In this document: positions 32,680 through 43,841 of the stretch, one piece after another
How positions within the stretch are numbered: the first letter of the stretch is position 1
How the letters are laid out: every line of letters starts with the position of its first letter
NCBI GenBank assembly: GCA_905178155.1
Contig: CAJINV010000011.1
Span: 1,139,982-1,203,981, forward strand
Direction: 5' to 3'
DNA length: 64,000 nt
Source of the DNA: Amoebophrya sp. A120
Taxonomy: Eukaryota > Sar > Dinophyceae > Syndiniales > Amoebophryaceae
Program-made: the position numbers and the translations under genes
Notes under the pieces: model-generated
Seen by the model: the letters and a program-made list of their open reading frames with translations, nothing else
Databases searched by the model: none
Told to the model about the DNA's origin: nothing

Positions 32680-35447
32680 ATGGCGACGACGTCTAACCAG
32701 CAGGGAAAAACCAATAAAACCAACCCGACAGAGCCGAATACCGCCTTCGAGACTGCCTCCGAGGACGTTGAGTCAAGCGACATTCCCGATGAAGGATGGT
32801 TCACAACGGAGCTCACGCGCGGCGGACAGGCGCTGTCTGCGGCGCCGGTAACATTAACAACTGGCGGAGTGAACGGTGGAAATAAAACTGGTGAAAAGCA
32901 GGAAGCTTTGGACGTCGAGAAATACTTCCAGAAAGAAACGAGCAATAATCCGGCATCAACGACACGAGGCTTCTCTTCTAAAAATCCAACTTCTGGAGCT
33001 GCAGCTCTACCACCTAACGGCGCGCAAACCCAAAAAAGCAAATTTCTGAAGACTATCAAGGTGGACGAAGGTGACGGGGGAGGGTTGACCCGAAGACCTT
33101 CGCAGTCAACTCCTTCGAACAACGGTGGAAGAAATCCTGGCTGGGGAGGTGCAGCAGCTTCAGCAGCTTCTAGTGCATCGTCTACTTCAAAAGTCAACTT
33201 ACTGCAGAACAACACCTCCTTCCAATCTGGTGGAGCTGCAAGATTATCATCTTCAGCGACCACTCCCGGTGGAGGGGGTAATTACGCCGCTTTGTGGGAA
33301 GCGACGACTTCTTCTGGCCAAGAGGAAGACGAAGACCACGGATATTCCCCGGGGTCGAGGAGGATGAAGGGCGGTACTAAAGGTCGAAATTATGTTGATA
33401 AAACGGACAGCAAGGGCGAGGCCAGCACCTCTAGCAGTACGAAGACTGCGACGGAAGGTGCAACGACACGAACCGCGAGCTCCAGCAGCTCAACAAGCAA
33501 TCCTGCTGTCGGGGCTAGTGCCAATGGTGGAACTACTACACAAAAAGACACGACTCACGCCCTTGATGAAACTACAGATCTCGACGTCCACAACCCGGCT
33601 TCGTCCTCTATGGCGTTCTCAAGCGTTACACTCTCAAGTGTTACATGATTTGTAATGCAAACTGACCATGAGCCGAAAGACGATCAAGCTGCCTCGCATG
33701 ACAAATTATCGAAGTGCTAAACAGCATCTAAATCCGTGCAAAATTTGTGATGCAAGACTTGCAAGCTTTCCCCTTTCCCTATTGCTGTTTTTGGTTGAGA
33801 ATGTAACAGTTGAGAACACCATATCCTCCTCCAGCACGACTGCAGCCTCCTCCACTGCTACTACACAGCTCGGTCAACAGCAAGACGGTTCATCCCCCGG
33901 TGGCGTCAGGCAGAGCCACCGGCCAATATCCAGTGCAAAAGTATCGTACTCCTAGCAAATCATGCAGCCATGCAGGACAATCTGACATTCTACCTTAGCC
34001 AGCATTTCAAATGACTTTATTTTTTCTTGGAAAATTATAAAAAAGAAAAAGAATAAAATTTGCAAAACTGCAATGTAAACGTAGTGACAATACACTTTTG
34101 CAATCTGCATAACCGAAAACCTTCTACAACGCCCGCGGCGAGGCGGACTGGTCGGAAGATTTGACGAAAAACGGGATGGAGCCCAGATACGACACGAGCA
34201 GCAAGTACACCGGTGGCAACAACATTTGGCTGCACATTTACGACATCGACGGCTTCACCCAATGGCTGAACGAATCGTTTCTGATCAACAACGATTGGGG
34301 CGCGTACCACGCGGGCGTGGAGGTGTACGGAGATGAGTGGAGCTTTTTGTTCTACAATGACGTGCTAGATCCGACGGTGACGGGGTGTAACCGCGTGTAC
34401 CCGCGGAGGCACCCGGATTTCTCGTACCGATCGTCGGTTTACATGGGAAGAACACCGCTGAAGGCCATGGAGGTGTCGAGGCTGCTACTGGTGATGATGG
34501 AAAACTGGCCGTCGGTGAAGTACCACATTACGGACAGGAACTGGTACGGTACTTTTGCTCGTGAATCTAAATTTTGAATAAACCGCTGCTCGTGTTCCTG
34601 TATCACATAATCTGAGCATGACGAGCTGGTGTACCTTATCCCCCTATTGACACCATCAACCAAAAACACCAGTGTCGACTTCGCCTTTGCGCTGTGCAAG
34701 CAGCTGCAAGTCCCCCGTCCCTTTCCGCAGTGGGTCCGCGGCGGGCTGCACCTCGCGCGGAACAACGGAACGGTGAAAAACGTGGTGGACAGTGTTTGGG
34801 GGGTCGTGAAGTGGTGGAACCAAGTCGACGAAGAAAACGCCTATGTTCCGCCGCCCAACGCCACCGCGCAGGGGTACATTGAAAGCACGACCGGGATCTC
34901 AGCCGATCTGGGTTCGGCAACTAGTAATGGCAGCATGGGATCTTCCGGCGCTGGTCGGGTTAGTGAGTACAGAAAACTGCAGGAAGCGAAGGAAGCAGGA
35001 ACAGGAGTTCAGCAAGATGAATACAGTGAAATGCGGCCACTAGGTGCGGCATCTTCGAATAACAACAGTAATAACGAGAAGTTGTCCGGCAAAAGTCTAC
35101 CCCCACTTACAGCCGCGGGACCCCCGGCGAAAAATAAAGTTGCGACCGTTCCAGCGAAAAACACTTCAGCGCCAATGTCCATGTCCTCGTCCTTCTCCCC
35201 GCCCGCGCGGCCACCCGGTGTGCCGCGTTCCCCGAGCGCCGGAAATAACAGCAGTATGAACACCAACACCTCGCCGAACAACAACGGCAGTCGCGCCACA
35301 CCTCCCAGTAGTCTGAGTGTCCGGAACTCGAATGTGCGCAGGCCACCGGAGGAATTGGGGGAGCCAATTTCAACGAGCTCGATCCACGATCCGGAACTGG
35401 ATCTCGTGCTCATCAGAGACGACCACGATGGCGTGGAAAGTGGCTGA
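32680..35447 (+). CDS. PPPDE/DeSI-like cysteine isopeptidase with disordered extensions
   Basis: Exons 32680-33608, 33829-33926, 34117-34543 and 34673-35447 give about 742 aa. Residues 1-340 are Ser/Thr/Gly-rich. The PPPDE fold runs from about 375 to 515: WLHIYDID, then YHAGVEVYGDEWSF with the candidate catalytic His407, then SVYMGRTPLKAMEV, then TDRNC with the candidate nucleophile Cys485, and a C-terminal helix (FAFALCKQLQVPRPFPQWV). Members of this papain-like family (DESI1/2) remove SUMO or ubiquitin or cleave acyl groups. In the family the Cys sits in an NCNHF-like context; here it is NCVDF, so the following Asn-His are absent, although the His/Cys pair is retained. The tail after 530 is disordered. 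The ATG in context ggccATGgc was chosen as start. Confidence 0.78.
33609..33828 (+). mobile_element. Introner 6, in the PPPDE gene
   Basis: The direct repeat TCCTC lies at 33604-33608 and 33824-33828. The left arm TATGGCGTTCTCAA pairs with a right arm whose reverse complement is TATGGTGTTCTCAA, and the match continues inward (GTTACA.TCTCAA). Removing 220 bp keeps the Ser-run frame. Confidence 0.8.
33927..34116 (+). mobile_element. Introner 7 (older-looking), in the PPPDE gene
   Basis: The left arm TATCCAGTGCAAAAG pairs with a right arm whose reverse complement is TATGCAGATTGCAAAAG. The flanks GCCAA (33922-33926) and ACCGA (34112-34116) match at only 3 of 5 but sit in the same codon phase. 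Excision gives HRPKTFYNARGEADW. A GT-AG alternative (33941-34142) also keeps frame but needs a poor acceptor and drops coding-like GC-rich sequence. Confidence 0.6.
34544..34672 (+). other. GT-AG intron splitting the catalytic-Cys codon of the PPPDE gene
   Basis: The donor is aactg|gtacgg and the acceptor is aacaccag|tgtcga. The exon ends with TG and the next supplies T, making TGT (Cys485). Without splicing the codon reads TGG (Trp) and the frame stops within about ten codons. Confidence 0.8.
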
Positions 35448-36134
35448 CGAAACTAATGAAAAGAACGGTGATCTGACTACGTACCAGTGATCTCACCAGA
35501 TAACTTCTTGGAAGGAAGATAAGGAGCCAGTGTGGCCTACAACTTTGTGTTTCCGACAAATTCAAATTTAAATTTCACATTGGTCAAAGAGCAGCCGAAC
35601 TGAGCTCCGAGTTTGTGCTCCTACTTGGAGGTGTGACAGGACCTGCGCTCCTGTGGCGTTGCTGTTGTTCTTACCGGCTGTGTTTTACGCTTCATGTTCA
35701 TACCTCTATAAGTCTCCCCCTTGCGCCTGACCTCGGTGATGATTTTAATGCGTGCCTTGTTTGTGTTTGTGCTACCGTGTTTTTTTGTACGTAGGTACGT
35801 TCGTGATGCTGCTGCAGATCCGTTCCTTCGCTGCTATCTTTTGTGCTCCATCTGTAACTCGCCGTTGTCACGATCGAGGAAAGAAGGATCTCGTTCCATA
35901 TGAGCCCGCTAGTTCAGCAGGGAACGCGAACGCCATTTCATCGTGGTTGGCGCGAGTTGGATCTGTCTCATCTAGTACACCTAGAGGAGGGCAGCTCTGT
36001 AGTCTGTACGAAAACAAAGAGCTCTTCGTCTTCAATCAATCGGAAGAGATGCACCTTTTTTGTACCTATCGACGCCTAAATTGAATAAACATAAAGATTC
36101 ACACCAGACGCCGCACGAACAAGCGCAGCAAAAG
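35448..36134. other. Intergenic spacer
   Basis: No supported gene. Short open frames at 35721-35903 and 35752-36084 lack motifs. The frame leading into the next gene is open from 36060 but has no ATG before 36135. Confidence 0.35.
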
Positions 36135-39100
36135 ATGATGCGCAGTAGAAGTTCAGATCGCGATCCAAACCATCAGTACCAGCACGAAGATCATATCTCC
36201 CGCATTCAGCATGCACTAAAACCCTTCGCCGCCAGCAAAGACACAAGAACTCGCCGGCGCACCGATCACGAAAGAAATCTGTCGCACCCCGACTACTTGG
36301 ATATCCTGCAGATCTTTGTCGAGGAAGCCTTTTTCGGGTATCTGCGCTTACAGGACTTTTGGCCCTGCAAAGCTGTCGGAAAGCGGTTTCGCAAGGCGTT
36401 TTCGAGTGCCGTGCGATTGATCACAGCGACGCAGCTGGGTGGAGCGCTCCAGTTTCTTCCAGTTGATGCTGCGTACCGGCGGGAGTTTGACGGGGAGAGA
36501 GATGAAAACCAAAACAGGAGGAGGACAACTACCGCTCCTACGTCCGGCGCAGGCGTGCGTGACGGAGACGATCACGAGCAGGAATTTTACAGTTGCGAAT
36601 CCGCAACGGACCAGGAAGAAACGGGTCACGATGGAGCAGGAACGTCGAAAAATCTCGCTGCGGACGCGAAGAGCATCAAGATCCCGCCAGACGTGCTGGC
36701 CGATGAAGAAGCGCCTGGAGAGAACGATGACTACGCAGGAGCGCAATATCAAGATGACGTTGACGATATTACCGAAGAACGCCTCGAGGAAGAGCGTGCG
36801 AAGCTGCGGTCGCTATGCTGGAAGTCGCTGCTTCTGGAGCGTGTGTCCTTCCGAGATTGTTCCTACTGGACGCTTGCGGAGGTGGGAGCAGGCCCGGGAC
36901 CGAACACAACGCCGTCGAGGAGCAGCCCAAGCAACAGCAATAACAAAACGCGAACGCCTGCGACTCCGTCTGCCCCGTCAAGTAAAACGAGCTCTACGAC
37001 CGGTAAGGCATTCGCTCCACCACCTCCCCGTTCCCCCTCAAAAGAGAAGCAGGACAAGACCATCACCTCGCTGATCAAGCGCGACGTGAATCGCACCCTG
37101 CCCAACGAGCCCTTTTTCCAGACGGAAACCGGTCAGGAGAAGCTCTTCCGCGTGCTGAAAGCGGTTTCCCGACGGTTGTGGGAGGTCGGGTACTGCCAGG
37201 GGCTGAATTTCATCGTCGCGACGCTGTTGTTGCAGTTCAACGGCGACGAGGAGATCGCGTTCCAATGCACCATCGCGATGCTGTGGCGCCTGCATTTGGT
37301 GGATTTCTACTCGCACGAATTCCGCAAAATTCGACCAACTTTGTGGAAGTTTGACCAGTTGGTGTCTGCTCTTCTACCGAAGATCGCCGCGGTGTTTCAG
37401 GAAAACAACGTCACCGCGGAATACTACGCGTTGAGCTGGTTTCTCACGCTCTTCTCCGCGGACTTGCCGCAGGATTGCGTGCGCCGGATTTGGGACCTCT
37501 ACTTCGCGTACGGCGATCGCATCATCTTCCAGGTGGGGCTCGCGCTGCTGTATCACGAGCAAACCACCATACTCGCGCTGGCCGACCGGTTTGAGCTTTT
37601 GTTGAAGCACTTGAAAACCTTTTTGCGAAGTTCTAGTTCTTCCGGTAGCAGGAGGACAGCAGGATCATTGTCTTCGAGCAGTACAAGTCGAGGAAGGCAG
37701 AAATCTTTGTTTTCTACCTCAATCAAGGCATTGGTGAAGGATCGGGATCGTCAAGGACACCACGACGGTCGTGATAGTAGTACCTCCAAAGGAGCGACTG
37801 AGAAGGTAGAGCAACAAGTGGAAGACGGCGCAGTTTCCTCTTCTTCCAGTAACTCCAGCTCCTCTGGCACTTCCTCCAGTAGCAAGCAAAATGGACCTGC
37901 AGGTGGAGGAGACCAGGTCGGTAGTGTAACTTCTCCCGCGAAAACCAATAGTTCCGACCGCCACATAACATCAACATCGAACCGCGCCGTCACGGCGGGT
38001 CATCATCGCTACCAGGATGGTATAGAAATCGAGAATTTACTGCACGAGGCGCTGGAGCAGTTTCCGGTGTCTCACCAGCTGCTCGCGGCCCTGGAGAAGT
38101 TTTTCATCGAGACGGACCAGGATGAGCAACGCCGGGAGAGCCTGCACCTGGTCATCGCACGAGACTTGAACGCTCGTGTTTCCCATTGGGCAATGGAGGT
38201 GGGGCCGAGGGGTGTTGAGCAGGGAGGAGCAGGAGTTGGCGAAGAAAATATTAACGCCAGCACGTCTACTATCAAATGCAAAAATGTCTGGGTCTGGGGG
38301 ATTCCGAGATTTGTCATGCTAGTCTGGCATGACTCTGAACTCTGCATTGCGTGGCCGCGAAGAGCTCCTACTCCCTGTCATGCAAAAACGCAGTTTCTCA
38401 TGCGGAATACGCAACTCAGCACCATGAAAAAAACTTGTCATGCTTGGCAGTGCATCACAGGGAGCTCAATGTTCCCTTCCTTGCATCACAAGTTTCCAGA
38501 CCCAGACATTTTTGCAATCCATATCTACTTCTCGTGCACCACCACTTCTGAGAGGATCTCCCGGAGCAGGCGCGCCGAGCAGTGCATCGTCCTCTTCCTC
38601 CGCGCGCCCGCCCGCGATTTCCACCGAAGTAGAGGACGACTCAGTGTCTTGCTTCTGGACACCGACTGGCCGAGGTGGGAGTAGCGTCACAAACGCTGCT
38701 GGAGCAGCAGGGTCAATGTTCAGCATAACGAGAAACTCGGCTGCGTTGACTACTACATCAGTAACACCGACGACCGCGGCTTCTTCCACCGGCATTTTTG
38801 CTAGAACACCCCAAGCACCGCGTGCCTCCGGAGCAGCCTGCTCGTCGTCCACCAGCGCGAGCACTGGCATACGAGCTGAACACACTCTGCGTGCGACCAA
38901 GAGTTCGCCGGTGCTGCTCCAAAGGGAGGAAAGGCCGCGGATTGATAATGATAGTGCGCAGTCGTCCTCTGTCGTCCGAGATCTGGATTTGGAGGAGGTC
39001 GACATCAACACTTCTTCAGACGACGAGGACAGCGAGAACCCGCTTTTCGCGTCTAGCAGCTCGGTGTTTATTCCCGATAAGGAGTTGAAGTCTCTCGCGA

Positions 39101-39237
39101 AAAATCCGCTGTTGTCCGTTTCTTTCTCGGCGTTCAACCGCGATACGGGTGAGGCGGAAATCGTGCCGGATGGGGGGACGGGAAGCAGCCGCGGGAGCGG
39201 GAGGGTGGTGAGGAGTGTGCGACGAGAGGACAGGTAG
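36135..39237 (+). CDS. TBC-domain Rab GTPase-activating protein
   Basis: Exons 36135-38269 and 38529-39237 give 947 aa. The TBC domain runs from about 222 to 500, interrupted by a Ser/Thr/Asn/Pro-rich insert (about 256-300). Both catalytic fingers are present: IKRDVNR (about 313, the IxxDxxR arginine finger) and YCQGLNF (about 352, the YxQ glutamine finger). These are followed by WFLTLFSADLPQDCVRRIWD, a classical TBC helix. Such proteins stimulate GTP hydrolysis by Rabs on endomembranes, and the intact fingers predict an active GAP. The N-terminus and the C-terminal 450 residues are low complexity and acidic/Ser-rich, with no second domain seen. ATG 36135 is the first of two adjacent ATGs. 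The unspliced frame runs on to 38684 in nonsense sequence. Confidence 0.88.
38270..38528 (+). mobile_element. Introner 8, in the TBC gene
   Basis: The direct repeat TCTAC (38265-38269 and 38524-38528) flanks arms starting TATCAAATGC on the left and, reverse-complemented, TATGGATTGC on the right, both continuing AAAAATGTCTGGGTCTGG. Removing 259 bp shifts between the two open frames exactly (AST joined to STSRAPP). No GT-AG at the borders. The arms are nearly identical to those of the DnaJ introner. Confidence 0.87.
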
Positions 39238-39795
39238 AACAGTGATGTACTGCTGATGCTGAAAATAGCGAACTATAGTACAAGAACGGAACGACTTCAT
39301 CAGCTGTGGAACACGAACGCAGATAGTTGTAGTTCGAGAATAAAGCCAGCACGTTCTGAAGATGCATCTTGTCATGAAAGTGTAGCCAGTTCCAGTAGTT
39401 CTATTGACATGTCTGATTCAACTACCGGGTGCTCCCGCACAGCACTGAATTAGTGCTGTTGTCGCCTTCGCCTACTTACATCGGATTCGTGATCGTTTCG
39501 TAGCGCAGTTGATTTCGTGAAATAGATCGTTTTCTGTAATACAGCCCCCGCCCTTCCAGTGAGGAGGAAGAGGATCGTGATCGTCATATTAGTTATGGTA
39601 TCTCGACAGTGCAGTCGCGTGATAATCGTTTGCGTGTTTACCACATACCAAATCGACATCAATCTTCGACAAAAGGTTTTCGTCATACTGATTTCTGGAC
39701 TTGTCTAAACTCAGCAAGCTGAAAAAGATTCCATTTCTCGTGGTATTGGTCTTGAAACAAGAAACCGGAGGTAAGTAAACTTAAACGAACCCACC
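39238..39795. other. Intergenic spacer
   Basis: No gene or repeat recognised. Confidence 0.35.
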
Positions 39796-42579
39796 ATGAC
39801 CACACAACTCGATGAGCCGGACCCGGGTGACCGGGGCTTCGGGTTTCTCTTCTTCCTCGCAGAGGGCGTTGTGACCCATCGCCCCGAAGATGCCACGGAC
39901 GACGAAAACGATTCCGACCAGTCTTCTGCCGCGGAAAAGACCTTCTCGGAGGAGGAGTCGCTCTTTTCAAATCATAAGCCAGGGTTTTCTTTCGGAAGAC
40001 TCGGGAATAGGAATGTTCTTGAAACCGACCAAGAACTACAACCTGCCGACGTGCTGGTCGGAGATCATGTTGAAGACCTTTCCGCCTACGCAGACCGACA
40101 GGCGCAGCGGGTTCCTGTCGAGCAACTGCCGATCATGAACAAGGCCCGCCGCGCATTAGGTCGGTTGCGGAAAGATCGCGCGGAACTGCAGGAACTGATG
40201 CATCTGAGAAAACGAAGGCGCGGTCAGCCTGGATCGCTGGGTGGAAGCAAAGATTCATCCGCGGCGGCCACAGTGGTGGTGTCCTCTTTAACGGGACCGG
40301 GAATTCAAGGCCCTAGTACACACCAACTTTTTTACACAGAGAAAGATACTGCACTAGGGGCGGAAGGAGACGAAAGTAACCTTACTGCAGAGGAACAAGC
40401 AAAAAAAGTCAACGGGGGCACCACGACGGCAGCCAAGAATGCTGCCTCGTCCTCTTCTTCCAAGGTAGTGATCGACGACCGCGCGGAGACAACTACCCTC
40501 CTCACAAACCCCTACACAGACGACGCCGGCGACACTGGCGGGTCTGCGTCGTCCGCCGCGAGGAATTTTGTCAACAATGTGATTCCACCGTCCTACTACT
40601 CCAACCTCCAGACCAGCGAGGAGCGGGCGCACAGCACGGACATTCTGACCAAGTCCGTTTCGTTCTGCGAGGGTTTGATGGAGGGGCAGATGCTGACGAT
40701 TTTCTACCTGTTCAAGGACACCTACCACCTGGACCCTGCTCCGGTCGGGCTGCTGACCGCGATCACGCACGTGCCCTTCGTTCTCAAGCCCTGGCTCGCA
40801 CATTGGGTGGATAGCAGGGGCGATGACGAGGACGCGGAACGCGCAGTCAAACGTGATGAGGAGCAGAAAATTTCACTCGTCGATGGGACCACCGGTGCGG
40901 ACCGGGACGAAAATCCTGCTGCAACTGCTTTATCCGCGGCAAACAACGACCTGAACAGCCGGAAACTGCAGCAGCGGAAGCTCTTACTGCTCTCCGTGAA
41001 CGCAATTTCCGCCATCGCGCACGTGGTAATCTCCGCGAAGCATCCCGCATTTTCCTTCTTTTCTCTGATTGCCATCCGCTTCGGAAACTGCATGTCGCAG
41101 ACTGTGGCGCAGGCATTGGTGATAACGGGCACTAGGGAGAAAAGCACGAAGGAAGCAATGAATGGGACGAGTGAGGTTGGACAGCGGGAACGCAGCAGCA
41201 GCTCCACTGCAGGACAACACCTCCCAGCCGCAGACAACAACCCACTCAGCCATAACGCCGCAGCCTCCGCCGTTTCCGGATTCTTCTACTACCGTGCGGT
41301 CGGCGCACTGATTGCGGCCTACTCCAGCGGTGCGCTGATGCACCGGGGCGTGGCACCGTCGACTTTGCTGAACTGCATGACCATGTTCCCATTGTCGATC
41401 GTGGCGGCGACTCTGATTCTCCAGAATTCCTTCGACGACTGCGTCGGCGCCGAGGACGTCAGCAGGCAAAGCTCCGCGGCTTTCGCGAGGCAGTATTCCG
41501 AACACATGGTGAACCGAGGCAACAGCAATGGTGCACCAGAGGGAGGCCTGGCTTCCGGAGCACGAACGGGAGTAACAAGTCGCGATCCAACACTACAAGA
41601 GTCGGAGGAAATACCCGACCAGTTAAGCATCCGTTCTCTCGCCAGCCGCATGTACCACGACCGCAGGGTTTTCCTTCCAGCGGCGTTTGTCATGCTGTAC
41701 ATTTTCGGTCCGAACTACGACGACGCACTGAATTTCTTCTACATCAACCGCCTGCACTGGACGCCCGACTTCCTCGGGGCGATCCAGCTGGCACACCACA
41801 CCGCGAAAATTGTCGCGATGGCCTCATACGGGCTGTTTCTGTACCAAACGCCGACGAAAAAACTGTACCAGACCTGCGCGGTGCTCTCCGCCGTGATGTT
41901 CGCCACGCCGGCTTTGATCACCACCGGCGCGTACCAATATCTGCACATCAACCCGAAATTCCTAGCTCTCGCCGGGGAAGTGCTGCGAGACAGCTTCGGA
42001 TGGCTGTTGATGCTCCCGATCTTCACGGACTGTGTGAAACGGTTTGCCCCGCCCGGGCGGGAGGCGACCACGTTTGCCATGGTGTCGTTCCTGCCTACAG
42101 TGGCGCGGTTTGTCAACAAATTGAACAGTGCGATGTGTGTGCAGTTGTTGGGGATCACCGCCACGAATTTCGACCACTTGACCCTGTTCGTCTTCATCGT
42201 AGCCGGATCGACGGTGTTGCCGGCACTGGTGGTGGATTTGAGTGAATTGGATAAGGAAGAAACAGCGGTGGCAGGGGACGAGAGAGTGATGCAGGTGGAA
42301 TATGATGTTGGCCACCCCCTGCAGTCTTCTCGTGCGGACAAAGCAGGCGGCTTTTCATCAAACTCGCCGTCGAACAGGCCGCAGTCACCCGATTCACAGA
42401 TCGTGGAGCTAGAAGATAATTCGGACCTGCAAGTTGTAGGCGGTACTGCTGGGGTGGTAACTGGGACGGAAGACGACGAGCTTTCGACCTTCAATTTTGT
42501 CCGCAACAACAAATCATCGGCGAGAGGAGGATCGCAGCCTGCTGGGGGAAGTCAGTTGGGGCTGCCGGCGATGGCATAA
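39796..42579 (+). CDS. MFS transporter of the folate-biopterin (BT1/FBT) type
   Basis: This is a single exon of 927 aa, starting at ccaccATGacc. A hydrophilic N-terminus of about 280 residues precedes the membrane part. The first membrane segment (SVSFCEGLMEGQMLTIFYLF, then LLTAITHVPFVLKPWLAHWV) has the helix-loop feature of BT1 carriers, with the conserved Lys-Pro before a cytosolic loop. Further helices lie at about 395-440, 490-555 and 625-815 (for example FVMLYIFGPNYDDALNFFYI and FGWLLMLPIFTDCVKRFAPPGREAT). Acidic/Ser-rich cytosolic inserts follow helices 2 and 4. BT1/FBT proteins move folates, pterins or S-adenosylmethionine; the substrate here cannot be told. In apicomplexans they sit at the plasma membrane. 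The C-terminal 110 residues are disordered. Confidence 0.78.
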   Translation: MTTQLDEPDPGDRGFGFLFFLAEGVVTHRPEDATDDENDSDQSSAAEKTFSEEESLFSNHKPGFSFGRLGNRNVLETDQELQPADVLVGDHVEDLSAYADRQAQRVPVEQLPIMNKARRALGRLRKDRAELQELMHLRKRRRGQPGSLGGSKDSSAAATVVVSSLTGPGIQGPSTHQLFYTEKDTALGAEGDESNLTAEEQAKKVNGGTTTAAKNAASSSSSKVVIDDRAETTTLLTNPYTDDAGDTGGSASSAARNFVNNVIPPSYYSNLQTSEERAHSTDILTKSVSFCEGLMEGQMLTIFYLFKDTYHLDPAPVGLLTAITHVPFVLKPWLAHWVDSRGDDEDAERAVKRDEEQKISLVDGTTGADRDENPAATALSAANNDLNSRKLQQRKLLLLSVNAISAIAHVVISAKHPAFSFFSLIAIRFGNCMSQTVAQALVITGTREKSTKEAMNGTSEVGQRERSSSSTAGQHLPAADNNPLSHNAAASAVSGFFYYRAVGALIAAYSSGALMHRGVAPSTLLNCMTMFPLSIVAATLILQNSFDDCVGAEDVSRQSSAAFARQYSEHMVNRGNSNGAPEGGLASGARTGVTSRDPTLQESEEIPDQLSIRSLASRMYHDRRVFLPAAFVMLYIFGPNYDDALNFFYINRLHWTPDFLGAIQLAHHTAKIVAMASYGLFLYQTPTKKLYQTCAVLSAVMFATPALITTGAYQYLHINPKFLALAGEVLRDSFGWLLMLPIFTDCVKRFAPPGREATTFAMVSFLPTVARFVNKLNSAMCVQLLGITATNFDHLTLFVFIVAGSTVLPALVVDLSELDKEETAVAGDERVMQVEYDVGHPLQSSRADKAGGFSSNSPSNRPQSPDSQIVELEDNSDLQVVGGTAGVVTGTEDDELSTFNFVRNNKSSARGGSQPAGGSQLGLPAMA

Positions 42580-43841
42580 CTCGGGTAAAAGGGATGTAGC
42601 TGTAAGATTATTAAGTAGATACTCGCAGGGAGTGGGAGGTGAGGAATGCAGATGTAGTTGACCGGTTCCGTTCCTGCAATTCTAATTCTGACTGTCGGAA
42701 GATCCGGATCGTGTGGAGCGGTCACCATGCGCATACAGATCTGAATTTGCCTCGAGCTTGATTTCGCGTTCTGCGTAGTCAGCACCGCAAACCAGAAGCT
42801 CAGGAGCGACGTGACCCTCCAGCTACCTGAAAATGTAACAGTCACTTCAAGTTGTACCTGCTTCGCCTTGTATGATGCCCGCTTCTTGATGTTCAACATC
42901 ATCATGATCATCTTCTAATCAATTACCGTGGTTTCACTTTCAGTTGTTCCGCTTACAACTACACTTCTTCGTATTAGATAATGTCGCAGCACGACGAGCA
43001 CGTAGAAAGAGATTGTTGAAAAACATAATGTACGAACAAGAACAACGTCAACGCCCCAACAATGAGGACTGTGTCGCCCTTGTACTTGTAGTCCGTCAAG
43101 CTGCCTAGCAGTGTCACGACTCCAGGATAGGAACGGCACGAATGAAAATCCAAATTAGAGTATAGTTTATCGACCAGGTCTTCATCGTCGTCCTGTTCCA
43201 ACGGATAATTTTTTGAATGAACCTTCACGTGCACCTGCTGTGCGAAAGATAACGAGCGACCGCCACAACAATAAAGGAATCTGTGCCTGAAGTACAGAAG
43301 GCATGGCTGCAGGAGTTCCTTTAATTACGTAAAAGTATCTCTATTCGCGATCCCAACTTGAGCACGGAAGCGAGAACCCCAAGAAGGATCGCTGAAAAGA
43401 AACTGTAGCTGTCGCGTAGCCGTAGCTTTTGCGTGCGCCCGCGCAGCCTGGTTGTTCTCACCAAGATGGAGTACACAAAGTGTGCGCTAACGCTCGATGT
43501 GAAACTGACTATCGGCTGCTTGACTTGGTATCGCGTTTGCAAGAGCAAGAGATCTATTGCCGCTTCTTCAAAAAATAGTCGCTCTAGGTTTTCTTCGCAA
43601 CCACAACCAAAAGTGAATCTCCAGTGTCCTGAGTATCCGTTCCAGAAGTAGATATGACCCACCTCTTGTTCGCGATTTTGTATGGTTATTTTGAGGATGT
43701 TTTTTCAATTTATTTTCCCAGTTGATGCTGATGCACAAATTTTTAAACGCGTTGCTTATATTCATGATCGTTGACAGCAGGACCGAGGATGATATTGATC
43801 TGTTCTAGTCCGTGTCCGTGAACAAGAAGATCTTCAGTATA
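42580..43841. other. Intergenic spacer
   Basis: AT-rich, with motif-free open frames of up to about 119 codons on the minus strand (42552-42911, 43321-43662). No supported gene, RNA or repeat. Confidence 0.35.

Noticed and set aside
33941-34142. GT-AG intron alternative in the PPPDE gene
   Set aside because: It keeps frame, but the acceptor lacks a pyrimidine tract and it discards coding-like sequence; the TIR-based border is preferred.
38270-38684. Read-through C-terminus of the TBC protein
   Set aside because: The read-through sequence is introner plus an out-of-frame exon; the TSD-based join opens a coherent acidic tail.
41739-42512. 257-codon open frame on the minus strand
   Set aside because: It is antisense to the membrane part of the transporter, which has clear helices in the sense frame.
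43321-43662. 113-codon minus-strand frame
   Set aside because: Same reasons: isolated, no motif, opposite strand to all genes.
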